A stretch of DNA of 64,000 nucleotides from Hyphomicrobiales bacterium (GTDB taxonomy: Bacteria; Pseudomonadota; Alphaproteobacteria; Rhizobiales; Rhizobiaceae): assembly GCA_900473185.1 (NCBI GenBank), contig UCKU01000025.1, positions 186,001 to 250,000 of the forward strand, given 5' to 3'. This document shows positions 33,172 through 41,828 of the stretch, piece by piece. A program made the translations under genes and the position numbers. The notes beneath the pieces were generated by a model. It made no database searches. It was not told the origin of the DNA and was given only the letters and a program-made list of their open reading frames with translations. Position 1 is the stretch's first letter. Every line of letters starts with the position of its first letter.

Positions 33172-34809
33172 ATGGATTTGTTGAGCGCCACGGACTGGCT
33201 GCGTCATAGGCCGGGTTTGACCTATCCGCTCGCTGTCGCCGCCGTTGCATTCACCTTCCTGCTGCGCATTGCTGCCGGCGACTATCTCTCCGGCTTTCCC
33301 TTTCTGAGCTTCTTGCCCGCCGTCCTGATCGCAAGTTTCATCGGCGGTGCTGGGCCAGGGGCGGTCGCCGCCATTCTGTCGGGCTTCGTCGTCCAGCAGT
33401 TCTTCGTTGAGCCGCACGATATCTTCTGGCCCGTCACCTTCGGCCAATGGATCGGCCTGTCGACCTTCGTCGTCAATGCATTCATCATCGTCGGACTGAT
33501 GCAGGCGATCGTCGTCTCGCACGGTCGGCAGGCGCGTCTGCGTGGAGAGCTCAACGATTTCAACAGGAAACTGGAAGAGACGGTTGCGCAGCGCACCGGC
33601 GAACTGAAACGCGAGATGGCGGACCATGCCGCCGCCCAGGCGCAGGTGCGCCAGTTGCAGAAGATGGAAACCATCGGCCAGCTGACCGGCGGCGTCGCTC
33701 ATGACTTCAACAACATGCTGGCGATCATCGTCGGTAGCCTGGATCTTGCCCAGAGGCGGCTGAACGGCAAGGAAGATCCACGCCTTCTGAACTCGATCCA
33801 GAGCGCCAGGGACGGCGCGCAGCGCGCGGCGGTGCTGACCGCGCGCCTGCTCGCCTTTTCACGCCAGCAGCCGTTGGCGCCGGAAATCATAGATGCAAAC
33901 AAGCTGGTCGGCGGCATGTCGGAATTGCTGCGCCGGATGCTGGGCGAGCAGATCAGGATCGAAGCGGTTCTGGCGGGTGGCCTCTGGACGACCTTCGCCG
34001 ATTTGAGCCAGCTTGAAAATGCCATCCTCAACCTCTCGGTCAATGCGCGCGACGCCATGCCTGATGGCGGGCATCTGACCATCGAGACGGCCAATACCGA
34101 ACTGGACGACCGCTATGCGCGCATGCACCAGGAGGTGGAGGCTGGCCAATATGTGATGATCAGCATCACCGATACCGGCATCGGCATGTCGCCCGAGGTT
34201 CTGGAGCGCGCCTTTGATCCTTTTTACACCACGAAGGGTCCCGGCAAGGGCACGGGCCTCGGCCTCAGCCAGGTCTATGGCTACGTCAAGCAGAGCAGGG
34301 GACACATCAAGATCTATTCCGAGATCGATCGTGGCACGACGGTAAAGATCTATCTCCCGCGCCATGTCGGTTCCGGCGACGCACGTTTTTCGGCGCCGTC
34401 GATGACACCGATCCCGCAGGGGAGTATCGAGGATACCATTCTCGTGGTGGAGGATGACGAGAGTGTGCGGGAAATGACCGCCGAAAGCCTGCGCGAACTC
34501 GGCTACAGCGTGCTGCAGGCCGCCGGCGGTCCCGAGGCGCTGGACGTTCTGCAGAACGAGCGCGTCGATCTCATCTTCACCGATATCGTCATGCCGCAGA
34601 TGAATGGCCGCCAGCTTGCCGATGCCGTCATGGAGAAGTGGCCGGAAATCCAAATACTTTACACGACCGGCTATACCCGCAACGCCATTGTTCACAATGG
34701 TGTGCTGGACCACGGCGTCTCCCTGCTTGCCAAGCCATTCAGCCTGGAACAGCTGGCCCACAAGGTCCGCGAAGTGCTGAACAACAAGCCTCCCGCGGAA
34801 CAGGCGTGA
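33172..34809 (+). CDS. Membrane hybrid histidine kinase
   Basis: 545-residue sensor. Residues 1-120 contain three to four transmembrane helices of the DUF4118 type, so the sensor part is membrane-embedded with no large periplasmic domain. A short coiled coil (residues 120-160) leads to HisKA (GGVAHDFNNMLAII, phospho-His), then HATPase with ENAILNLSVNARDAM (N box) and DTGIGMSPE/GKGTGLGLS (G boxes). A C-terminal receiver (about residues 420-540) carries its Asp in FTDIVMPQMNG. No HPt domain is visible. The cellulose operon starts 274 bp downstream on the same strand, so a link to surface regulation is conceivable but unproven. Confidence 0.92.
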   Translation: MDLLSATDWLRHRPGLTYPLAVAAVAFTFLLRIAAGDYLSGFPFLSFLPAVLIASFIGGAGPGAVAAILSGFVVQQFFVEPHDIFWPVTFGQWIGLSTFVVNAFIIVGLMQAIVVSHGRQARLRGELNDFNRKLEETVAQRTGELKREMADHAAAQAQVRQLQKMETIGQLTGGVAHDFNNMLAIIVGSLDLAQRRLNGKEDPRLLNSIQSARDGAQRAAVLTARLLAFSRQQPLAPEIIDANKLVGGMSELLRRMLGEQIRIEAVLAGGLWTTFADLSQLENAILNLSVNARDAMPDGGHLTIETANTELDDRYARMHQEVEAGQYVMISITDTGIGMSPEVLERAFDPFYTTKGPGKGTGLGLSQVYGYVKQSRGHIKIYSEIDRGTTVKIYLPRHVGSGDARFSAPSMTPIPQGSIEDTILVVEDDESVREMTAESLRELGYSVLQAAGGPEALDVLQNERVDLIFTDIVMPQMNGRQLADAVMEKWPEIQILYTTGYTRNAIVHNGVLDHGVSLLAKPFSLEQLAHKVREVLNNKPPAEQA

Positions 34810-35034
34810 GGCCCGGGAAGAGCCTCATTGCCGTGCCGACAAGATTGAGAGCCTCCGGACCGGCCTTTGCCGGATGCCGTTCATTTCCTCTCGTGTGGTA
34901 GTGCTCGCAAAAGTAGAGAGGCTGACAATTTTACCCGTTAAAACTGTGGGTGAGATGTTGACCATTTGTTAACCATAAGCATCGTTTATTCCTAATGAAC
35001 GACATAGGGGTTGTTGATTCGGAAATTCGTCGCG

Positions 35035-35054
35035 CTTTGTCCCTTCAGACAAAG
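35035..35054 (+). promoter_or_regulatory. Inverted repeat in the bcsN leader
   Basis: CTTTGTC / GACAAAG, perfect 7-bp arms with a 6-bp spacer, 30 bp before the bcsN ATG. A TTAACCAT word (34969-34976), the CtrA half-site sequence in alphaproteobacteria, lies 60 bp further up. Either could be an operator; no evidence beyond sequence. Confidence 0.4.
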
Positions 35055-35083
35055 ATCAAAAATACGATAGCAACGGCCAGGAC

Positions 35084-36067
35084 ATGCATTTTCCGAAGAC
35101 GATATCGGTGGTGGCCGTTGCGGCCATGATAGCCGGCTGCACGTCGACAGGTGGAGTGCGTCAGCCTGCCGGACCTGAGACCGTAGAGCCCGAAAAGGCG
35201 CTTGTCCTGCCGCCCCCCGGTGGCCCGTCGATCGTCAGCGTCGTAGAACAAAAGCGCGGAAACGGTGTGGAGCAGACGATATCGCTCTTCACGTCCTCAT
35301 CTGTTCAGGGCCAGAATTTCCTGAAAGCTCAATTCCTTGGCGCGTCCGGCGCCAATCCCGGGGCCGGTAGCGCCTCCTACAGGATGATCCGGGAAGGGGA
35401 TATCGCCCGCGAGATGGCGCGCTCGGTTCCCGGCGTTCCGATGGCGACATCAGCGACCTTCCTGCAGAACAGCTACGGTCCCTTCGGTTATGCCTCGGGC
35501 TACAGCCGTGCTGGCGATACCTGCATTTATGCCTGGCAGCAGATCCGCTCCAGCCGGTCCGCGCAGACGCAGGCGCGCAACTTCGGCATGATCCAGATCC
35601 GCCTGCGCCTTTGCGATGCCCGCGCTACCGAGCGCCAGCTTCTCGGTATAGTCTACGGCTACACCGTCACCGGCACTTTCGACGGCGATATCTGGAATCC
35701 CTATGGCGCTCCGCCACCGGCCAATCCGGCGCTCGGCCAGACCGGCGCTCCGATCTATCCCGATGAAGGCGGCTATCGTCCGACCACGATGCCGATCGGT
35801 TACGAGCCCGCTCCGGCCCCAGTCCGCCAGTCACGGGCCGTAAGCTTACGCCGCGTGCAGGCGCAACCGGCACCCGCCGTCCCGGTCCTGCAGCCGCCTG
35901 TCGGCCCTCGCGTGCCGCTGCCGAACGACGACACGCAGACGAATGCGATAGAGCCGCCGGCAGAGGCGCCGGCGCCGATCCAACAAACGGCGAGGCCGAT
36001 CGGTGTGACCGTGCCTTCGCCTGATTGCATAGGCGATGCGGCCATGACGGCCGCCTGCCAGAGATAG
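35084..36067 (+). CDS. bcsN: Cellulose biosynthesis lipoprotein BcsN
   Basis: 327-residue exported protein found at the head of rhizobial cellulose operons. It starts with a lipoprotein signal (VAVAAMIAGC, Cys at about residue 19). The central region has GDTCIYAWQQIRSS and IQIRLRLCDARATERQLLGIVYGYTVTG, conserved in BcsN proteins, and the C-terminal third is a Pro-rich linker. Its biochemical role is not established. bcsA follows after about 60 bp with its own ribosome-binding site. Confidence 0.88.
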   Translation: MHFPKTISVVAVAAMIAGCTSTGGVRQPAGPETVEPEKALVLPPPGGPSIVSVVEQKRGNGVEQTISLFTSSSVQGQNFLKAQFLGASGANPGAGSASYRMIREGDIAREMARSVPGVPMATSATFLQNSYGPFGYASGYSRAGDTCIYAWQQIRSSRSAQTQARNFGMIQIRLRLCDARATERQLLGIVYGYTVTGTFDGDIWNPYGAPPPANPALGQTGAPIYPDEGGYRPTTMPIGYEPAPAPVRQSRAVSLRRVQAQPAPAVPVLQPPVGPRVPLPNDDTQTNAIEPPAEAPAPIQQTARPIGVTVPSPDCIGDAAMTAACQR

Positions 36068-36130
36068 CAAATATGCCCAATGCGCCGATGCGCCGATGCG
36101 CAGCGGTTGAGCCATTTCGAAGGAATGTCC

Positions 36131-38329
36131 ATGCGTAAGGCTGGCAGTGTTGTCATATGGGCTGTGGTGTCGCTTTGCGTGATCGCGCTGATCACGCTGC
36201 CCGTCAATCTGCAGACCCAGCTCATCGCCAGCATCACCGTCGTCACGGTGATGGCGCTCATCAAGGTGCTGAAGGGCGAGGGCACATGGCGTCTCGTGGC
36301 ACTCGCCTTCGGTACGGCCATCGTGCTGCGCTATGTCTACTGGCGCACGACCAATACGCTGCCGCCGGTCAACCAGCTCGCCAACTTCATTCCTGGCCTG
36401 CTGCTCTATCTCGCTGAAATGTATAGCGTGATGATGTTGGCGCTGTCGCTCTTCATTGTCGCGACCCCGCTGCCGCCGCGTCCCTCGCGCGCCGGCAAGC
36501 TCGAACGTTTCCCCCATGTCGATGTCTTCGTGCCGTCCTATAACGAAGATTCCGGCCTGCTTGCCAATACGCTCGCCGCCGCCAAGGCGATGGATTATCC
36601 GGCCGACAAGCTGCACGTCTGGCTGCTGGACGATGGCGGCACGTTGCAGAAGCGCAATTCCGGCAAGCTGATCGAAGCGCAGGCCGCCGCGGCCCGCCAC
36701 GCCGAGCTCAAGCAGCTCTGCATCGATCTCGATGTCAATTACCTGACGCGCGACCGCAACGAACACGCCAAGGCCGGCAACCTCAATAACGGCATGCAGC
36801 ATTCGAGCGGCGAGCTGATTGCCGTTTTCGACGCCGACCATGCGCCGGCGCGCGACTTCCTTCTGGAGACGGTCGGCTATTTCGACGATGACCCGAAGCT
36901 CTTCCTTGTCCAGACACCGCACTTCTTCATCAATCCGGACCCGCTGGAGCGCAACCTGCGCACCTTTGAAAAGATGCCGAGCGAGAACGAAATGTTCTAC
37001 GGCATCATCCAGCGCGGCCTCGACAAGTGGAACGCCGCCTTCTTCTGTGGTTCGGCAGCGGTGCTGAGCCGCCGCGCGCTGCAATCCACCAACGGCTTCA
37101 GCGGTGTCAGCATCACCGAGGATTGCGAGACCGCGCTTGCCCTTCACGGTGCCGGCTGGAACAGCATCTATCTCGACAAGCCGCTGATCGCCGGCTTGCA
37201 GCCGGCCACCTTCGCAAGCTTCATCGGCCAGCGCAGCCGCTGGGCGCAAGGCATGATGCAGATCCTGCGCTTCCGCTTTCCGCTGCTCAAGCGCGGCCTC
37301 ACCCTGCCGCAGCGCTTCTGCTACATGTCCTCGTCGCTGTTCTGGCTGTTTCCGTTCCCGCGCACGATCTTCCTCTTCGCACCGCTCTTCTATCTCTTCT
37401 TCGATCTGGAAATCTTCACGGCTTCCGGCGGCGAGTTCCTGGCCTATACGCTCGCCTACATGATCGTGAACCTGATGATGCAGAACTATCTCTACGGATC
37501 GTTCCGCTGGCCGTGGATTTCCGAACTCTATGAGTATGTGCAGACGGTGCACCTGTTGCCGGCTGTCGTCTCGGTCATGCTCAATCCACGCAAGCCGACC
37601 TTCAAGGTCACCGCAAAGGACGAATCCATCGCCGTCAGCCGCCTGTCGGAAATCAGCAGGCCCTTTTTCGTGATCTTTGCGGTGCAGATCATCGCGGTGG
37701 CGATCACCATCTACAAGATCTATGCCGAACCCTACAAGGCGGATGTCACCCTCGTCGTCGGCGGCTGGAACATCATCAACCTCATCCTTGCCGGCTGCGC
37801 GCTCGGCGTCGTCTCCGAGCGCGGGGAGAGGGCGTCCTCCCGCCGCGTGCGCGTCAACCGCCGCTGCGAATTCGGCGTCGGCGACCAGTGGTACACGGCC
37901 TCCATCGAGGACGTCTCCGTCCACGGCGCGCGCCTGCACATCTTCAGCAAGCATTTCGATGCAGTGCAGGTCGGCGCGCTCGGCGAAATCCGCTTCCGCC
38001 CCTATAGCGGCGCCGATCTCGAAACCTTGCCGCTCATCGTCCGCAACATCGAGCCGTCAGGCGATATCACCAATGTCGGCTGCCAGTATCAGCCGAAGAG
38101 CGCTCTGGATCACCGCCTGATCGCCGACCTGATCTTCGCCAATTCCGATCAGTGGACGCAGTTCCAGGCCTCTCGCCGTCGCAATCCCGGCCTCATCAGG
38201 GGCACCGTCTGGTTCCTCGGCCTCTCGCTCTACCAGACGAGCCGTGGCCTGGTGTATTTCTTCCGAAGCATGCGGCCGGAGCGTGAAGCGCATCGACAGC
38301 AGCAGGCGGCAAAGGTGAACGCCGGATGA
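36131..38329 (+). CDS. bcsA: Cellulose synthase catalytic subunit (UDP-forming)
   Basis: 732-residue inner-membrane GT2 processive glycosyltransferase polymerising UDP-glucose to beta-1,4-glucan and threading it through its own channel. Motifs in order: DDGGT, DADHAPARDF, SITEDCETAL (catalytic Asp) and QRSRWAQGM (Q-x-x-R-W). The C-terminal PilZ domain has RRVRVNRRCEF and DVSVHGARL, matching R-x-x-x-R and D-x-S-x-x-G, so activation by c-di-GMP is expected. The start at 36131 is 6 nt after AAGGA; the ATG 6 bp upstream abuts it. The TGA overlaps the bcsB ATG by 4 bp. Confidence 0.97.
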   Translation: MRKAGSVVIWAVVSLCVIALITLPVNLQTQLIASITVVTVMALIKVLKGEGTWRLVALAFGTAIVLRYVYWRTTNTLPPVNQLANFIPGLLLYLAEMYSVMMLALSLFIVATPLPPRPSRAGKLERFPHVDVFVPSYNEDSGLLANTLAAAKAMDYPADKLHVWLLDDGGTLQKRNSGKLIEAQAAAARHAELKQLCIDLDVNYLTRDRNEHAKAGNLNNGMQHSSGELIAVFDADHAPARDFLLETVGYFDDDPKLFLVQTPHFFINPDPLERNLRTFEKMPSENEMFYGIIQRGLDKWNAAFFCGSAAVLSRRALQSTNGFSGVSITEDCETALALHGAGWNSIYLDKPLIAGLQPATFASFIGQRSRWAQGMMQILRFRFPLLKRGLTLPQRFCYMSSSLFWLFPFPRTIFLFAPLFYLFFDLEIFTASGGEFLAYTLAYMIVNLMMQNYLYGSFRWPWISELYEYVQTVHLLPAVVSVMLNPRKPTFKVTAKDESIAVSRLSEISRPFFVIFAVQIIAVAITIYKIYAEPYKADVTLVVGGWNIINLILAGCALGVVSERGERASSRRVRVNRRCEFGVGDQWYTASIEDVSVHGARLHIFSKHFDAVQVGALGEIRFRPYSGADLETLPLIVRNIEPSGDITNVGCQYQPKSALDHRLIADLIFANSDQWTQFQASRRRNPGLIRGTVWFLGLSLYQTSRGLVYFFRSMRPEREAHRQQQAAKVNAG

Positions 38330-40785
38330 GAAAGCTCTTCGCCGCTTCCCTTTTTCTGGTCGGCACGTCGGTTCTCGCTTATGCGCAGATCAGCCCTTTT
38401 GACATGTCCGGCGAGCGTCCGGCAGGCGCGCCGCCGGTTGCTCCGCGCCTGAGACTGCCTGCCCAGCCCGCGCCGGCTCCCGTTCCCGTTGTGCCGCAGA
38501 CGGTTGCTCCGCAGCCGGTGCCGCCTCCCGCACCGGCGCAGACGCAGGCACCGGCGACGCCTTCCGCCCCGGTACAGGCCCAGCCGCAACCGGCCGCGCC
38601 ACCTGCCGTCCGTCCTGTCGCGGCCGCTCCGCAGACCGGTGATTTCAGGCGCTATATCGTGCCCTTCTCCGAACTCGGCCTCGCTGGTGAATATGACCGC
38701 AGATCATGGTCGATCTATCTGACGACGGAGCAGGCGGCGGCGAAAGCGCGGTTCACTTTCACCTATCAGAACGCTATCGTCGTTGCTCCCGAAGTGTCGC
38801 AGCTGACCGTGTTCATCAACAACCGTGCTATCGGCCAGCAGCAGGTCGGTTCACCCGACAGCCCATCGGCGGTCAGCTTCGACGTTCCTCCGGGCCTGCT
38901 GCAACCCGGCGCCAACCTCATCACCTTCGAAGCCAATCAGCGCCACCGCACGGATTGCAATATCGACTCCACCTATGAGCTCTGGTCGAACATCGATCCA
39001 GCCGGCACCTATCTGAGCTTTGCCGGCCGCGATGCCGGCCAGCTTTCCGGCACGGATGCGATCCGCGCCATTGGTGTCGATAGCGCAGGCAAGACGGAAT
39101 TCGATCTGGTCGTTCCGGCCATGGAGCAGCCCGGTACCACCAAGCCACTTCTGCGTCTGGCGCAGGGCCTGTCGCTCCTGAGCGGCATGCCGAACCAGGT
39201 CTTTTCCTTCAGTGCCGGCGTGCTGCCGGCAGGTGGTCCCGGCAAAATGGCGGTGCTTGTCGGTACCGCGGCCGAGCTGCGGCCGATCTTCCCTAGCCTT
39301 CCCCAGGGCGCTGAAAGCGCACCACTCGCCGCCTTTGTCACTGACCCGCGCAGTGGTTCGCCCGTCCTGCTGATCAGCGGTCCATCCTGGCAGGCGGTTT
39401 CGACAGCGATCGATACCATCGTGTCTCCGACCGACCGTGCCCCCGAAATACGCCGCGACGTGCTGACAACGCAGCGCTGGACGGCGCCCGACGCGCCGCT
39501 TCTCTTTGCCGATACGCGCATCCCGCTTTCGCAGCTCGGCATACGCACCGTCGATTTCTCCGGCCGCCGCTTCCGCACCGGCTTCAATGTCGCCGTGCCG
39601 GCCGATTTCTATGCCAATGCCTATGGCGAGGCGAAAATCCTGCTCGATGCCGCCTATTCCAGCAAAGTGCTCCCCGGCAGCCACATCGACATCTATGTGA
39701 ACGGCAACATCGCCTCCACCGTCCCGATCGCCACGACCAACGGCGGTATTTTCCGCCAGCTTCCGATCCGCGTGACCATGCGGCACTTCAAGCCTGGCCT
39801 GAATTCGATCGCCATCGAGGCCGTTCTGATGACTGAGGACGATGCGGCCTGCGTCCCCGGTGCGACGGCCTCGCAGGCGCCGCGCTTTGCGCTTTTTGAC
39901 ACGTCCGAATTTCATATGCCGGATTTCGCCCGCGTCGGGCAGCGTCCGAATCTCGCGGCCATGGCCGGCACATCCTACCCTTATGGGCGCAATCCCGATC
40001 CGACGCCGCTGTTCATCGACCGTACCGATGCCGACACGCTCTCAGCTACGGCGACCCTGCTCGGTCAGCTCGCGATCATGGCCGGCCACCCGATCGCAAT
40101 CGAAACCGTCGCCTCGCCGGGCGTGATCGGTGACCGCAACGCCATTTTCATCGGCTCGATTTCACAAATGCCGGCAACGGTGCTCACCCAGGTCAATGTC
40201 GCAACCGCCAGCCAGGCTTCCTGGCGTCCGGTGACGGATTCACAGCCTACGGAAATCGATAATCGCGAGGCGCTGGAGCAATGGCGCTCGCGCATCACCG
40301 GCGGCGCACTTCAGGGCCGCATAGAGGCGTTCCGCGAATGGCTGCGCCGCAACTTCGACATCACCGCTAGCTCGCTGCAGTTCGTCCCAAATGCCGAACA
40401 GGTATTCACGCCGTCGAATGCGACGACCTTGATGATCGCTCAGGGCAAGAGCCCGGATGGCGGTGGTGCCTGGACCGTCGTGACATCGCCCTCGGCCAAA
40501 GACCTGCGCGAGGGGCTGAATGCGCTGACCGCCCAGATGAACTGGCCGCAAATCGCGGGCCATATCACCACCTATTCCAGCCGCACCGGCAAGATCGAGA
40601 GCGTGCCGGTCACGCGCTTCGATTTCGTGCCCACCAGCGGCTTGTCGATCGCCAACTATCGCCTGATTGCTGCCAATTGGCTGTCGACGAATATTCTCTC
40701 TTATTCCTTCCTTTTGGTCGTGTTGTCGCTGTTGATCGGTCTGGCCACTTCCAGAATGCTCTCAAGGCTCGGCAGGTCGAAATGA
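38326..40785 (+). CDS. bcsB: Cellulose synthase periplasmic subunit BcsB
   Basis: 819-residue partner of BcsA, anchored by one C-terminal helix (about residues 785-808, ending SRMLSRLGRSK). An N-terminal signal (residues 1-22) is followed by a Pro/Ala/Gln-rich linker (about 40-95) and the BcsB carbohydrate-binding/flavodoxin-like domains starting near FRRYIVPFSELGL. HRTDCNIDSTYELWSN is a well-conserved BcsB segment. It overlaps bcsA and bcsZ by 4 bp each, so the three are translationally coupled. Confidence 0.95.
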   Translation: MRKLFAASLFLVGTSVLAYAQISPFDMSGERPAGAPPVAPRLRLPAQPAPAPVPVVPQTVAPQPVPPPAPAQTQAPATPSAPVQAQPQPAAPPAVRPVAAAPQTGDFRRYIVPFSELGLAGEYDRRSWSIYLTTEQAAAKARFTFTYQNAIVVAPEVSQLTVFINNRAIGQQQVGSPDSPSAVSFDVPPGLLQPGANLITFEANQRHRTDCNIDSTYELWSNIDPAGTYLSFAGRDAGQLSGTDAIRAIGVDSAGKTEFDLVVPAMEQPGTTKPLLRLAQGLSLLSGMPNQVFSFSAGVLPAGGPGKMAVLVGTAAELRPIFPSLPQGAESAPLAAFVTDPRSGSPVLLISGPSWQAVSTAIDTIVSPTDRAPEIRRDVLTTQRWTAPDAPLLFADTRIPLSQLGIRTVDFSGRRFRTGFNVAVPADFYANAYGEAKILLDAAYSSKVLPGSHIDIYVNGNIASTVPIATTNGGIFRQLPIRVTMRHFKPGLNSIAIEAVLMTEDDAACVPGATASQAPRFALFDTSEFHMPDFARVGQRPNLAAMAGTSYPYGRNPDPTPLFIDRTDADTLSATATLLGQLAIMAGHPIAIETVASPGVIGDRNAIFIGSISQMPATVLTQVNVATASQASWRPVTDSQPTEIDNREALEQWRSRITGGALQGRIEAFREWLRRNFDITASSLQFVPNAEQVFTPSNATTLMIAQGKSPDGGGAWTVVTSPSAKDLREGLNALTAQMNWPQIAGHITTYSSRTGKIESVPVTRFDFVPTSGLSIANYRLIAANWLSTNILSYSFLLVVLSLLIGLATSRMLSRLGRSK

Positions 40786-41828
40786 GGGGTTGGATCGCCA
40801 GATTGCTGGCAGGCACGATAATGCTGGCGCTCGCCGATGGGCCGGCCTCTGCCCAGCAGCCGCGGATCAGCAGCGAGGCGTGGGCAGCCTATAAGGCGAA
40901 GTTCCTCGATCCGAGCGGCCGCATCGTCGATAACGGCAACGGCAATATCAGCCATAGCGAAGGGCAGGGCTATGGCCTGCTGCTCGCCTATCTCGCCGCA
41001 AGCCCGGCCGATTTCGAGCAGATCTGGTATTTCACCCGCACCGAACTGCTGCTGCGTAATGACGGCCTTGCCGTCTGGAAATGGGATCCGTCCGCCAACC
41101 CGCATGTGACTGACGCCAACAATGCTTCCGATGGCGACATATTGATCGCCTATGCCCTTGCGCTGGCGGGTTCCGCCTGGAACCGAGCTGACTATATCAC
41201 CGCCGCCACCCGTATAGCGCAGTCGACGCTATCGGAAACCGTAGCCGATTTTGCCGGCCGCACCCTGCTGATGCCCGGTACGGAAGGCTTCTCCGCCGCG
41301 GATCGCGACGATGGCCCCGTCATCAACCCATCCTACTGGGTCTATGAAGCGCTTCCCGTCATGGCAGCACTTGCACCGTCCGATCAGTGGCAGAAACTCG
41401 CCGATGATGGTCTCTCACTGCTCAATGCCATGCAGTTCGGCCCGCGCAAGTTACCCGCCGAATGGGTGAGCTTGAAGCGCCAGCCGCAGCCGGCCGAAGG
41501 TTTCGACGTCGAGTTCGGCTACAATGCGATCCGTATCCCACTCTATCTGGCGCGAGGCGGTGTGACCGACAGGGCGTTGCTGACGCGTCTCAAAGAAGGC
41601 ATGACCGCAAACGGCATGCCCACCACCATCGATCTGACTACCGGGCAGCCGAAGACCGAGCTTTCCGATCCTGGTTATGAAATTGTTAACCACGTTGTGG
41701 CCTGTGTATTAGACGGAACCAAAATTCCTGCCGAAACGCTGCAATTTGCGCCCGCCTATTATTATCCATCAACGCTTCAGCTTCTGGGGCTGGCCTATGT
41801 CGGGGAGAAGCATCCGGAGTGTCTGTGA
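40782..41828 (+). CDS. bcsZ: Endo-beta-1,4-glucanase (GH8), cellulose operon
   Basis: 348-residue periplasmic cellulase of glycoside hydrolase family 8 that trims nascent cellulose. Signal peptide residues 1-24 (ADGPASAQQ cleavage region). The catalytic acid Glu is in ISHSEGQGYGLLLAYLA and the Asp-containing WKWDPSANPHVTDANNASDGD is the second conserved block; NPSYWVYEALPVMA is also typical. The ATGA overlap with bcsB fixes the start. Called celC in older rhizobial literature. Confidence 0.95.
   Translation: MRGWIARLLAGTIMLALADGPASAQQPRISSEAWAAYKAKFLDPSGRIVDNGNGNISHSEGQGYGLLLAYLAASPADFEQIWYFTRTELLLRNDGLAVWKWDPSANPHVTDANNASDGDILIAYALALAGSAWNRADYITAATRIAQSTLSETVADFAGRTLLMPGTEGFSAADRDDGPVINPSYWVYEALPVMAALAPSDQWQKLADDGLSLLNAMQFGPRKLPAEWVSLKRQPQPAEGFDVEFGYNAIRIPLYLARGGVTDRALLTRLKEGMTANGMPTTIDLTTGQPKTELSDPGYEIVNHVVACVLDGTKIPAETLQFAPAYYYPSTLQLLGLAYVGEKHPECL

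Noticed and set aside
35846..37954. 702-codon frame antisense to bcsN/bcsA
   Set aside because: Longest antisense frame in the window, but bcsA has all catalytic motifs in the plus frame; the antisense protein has none.
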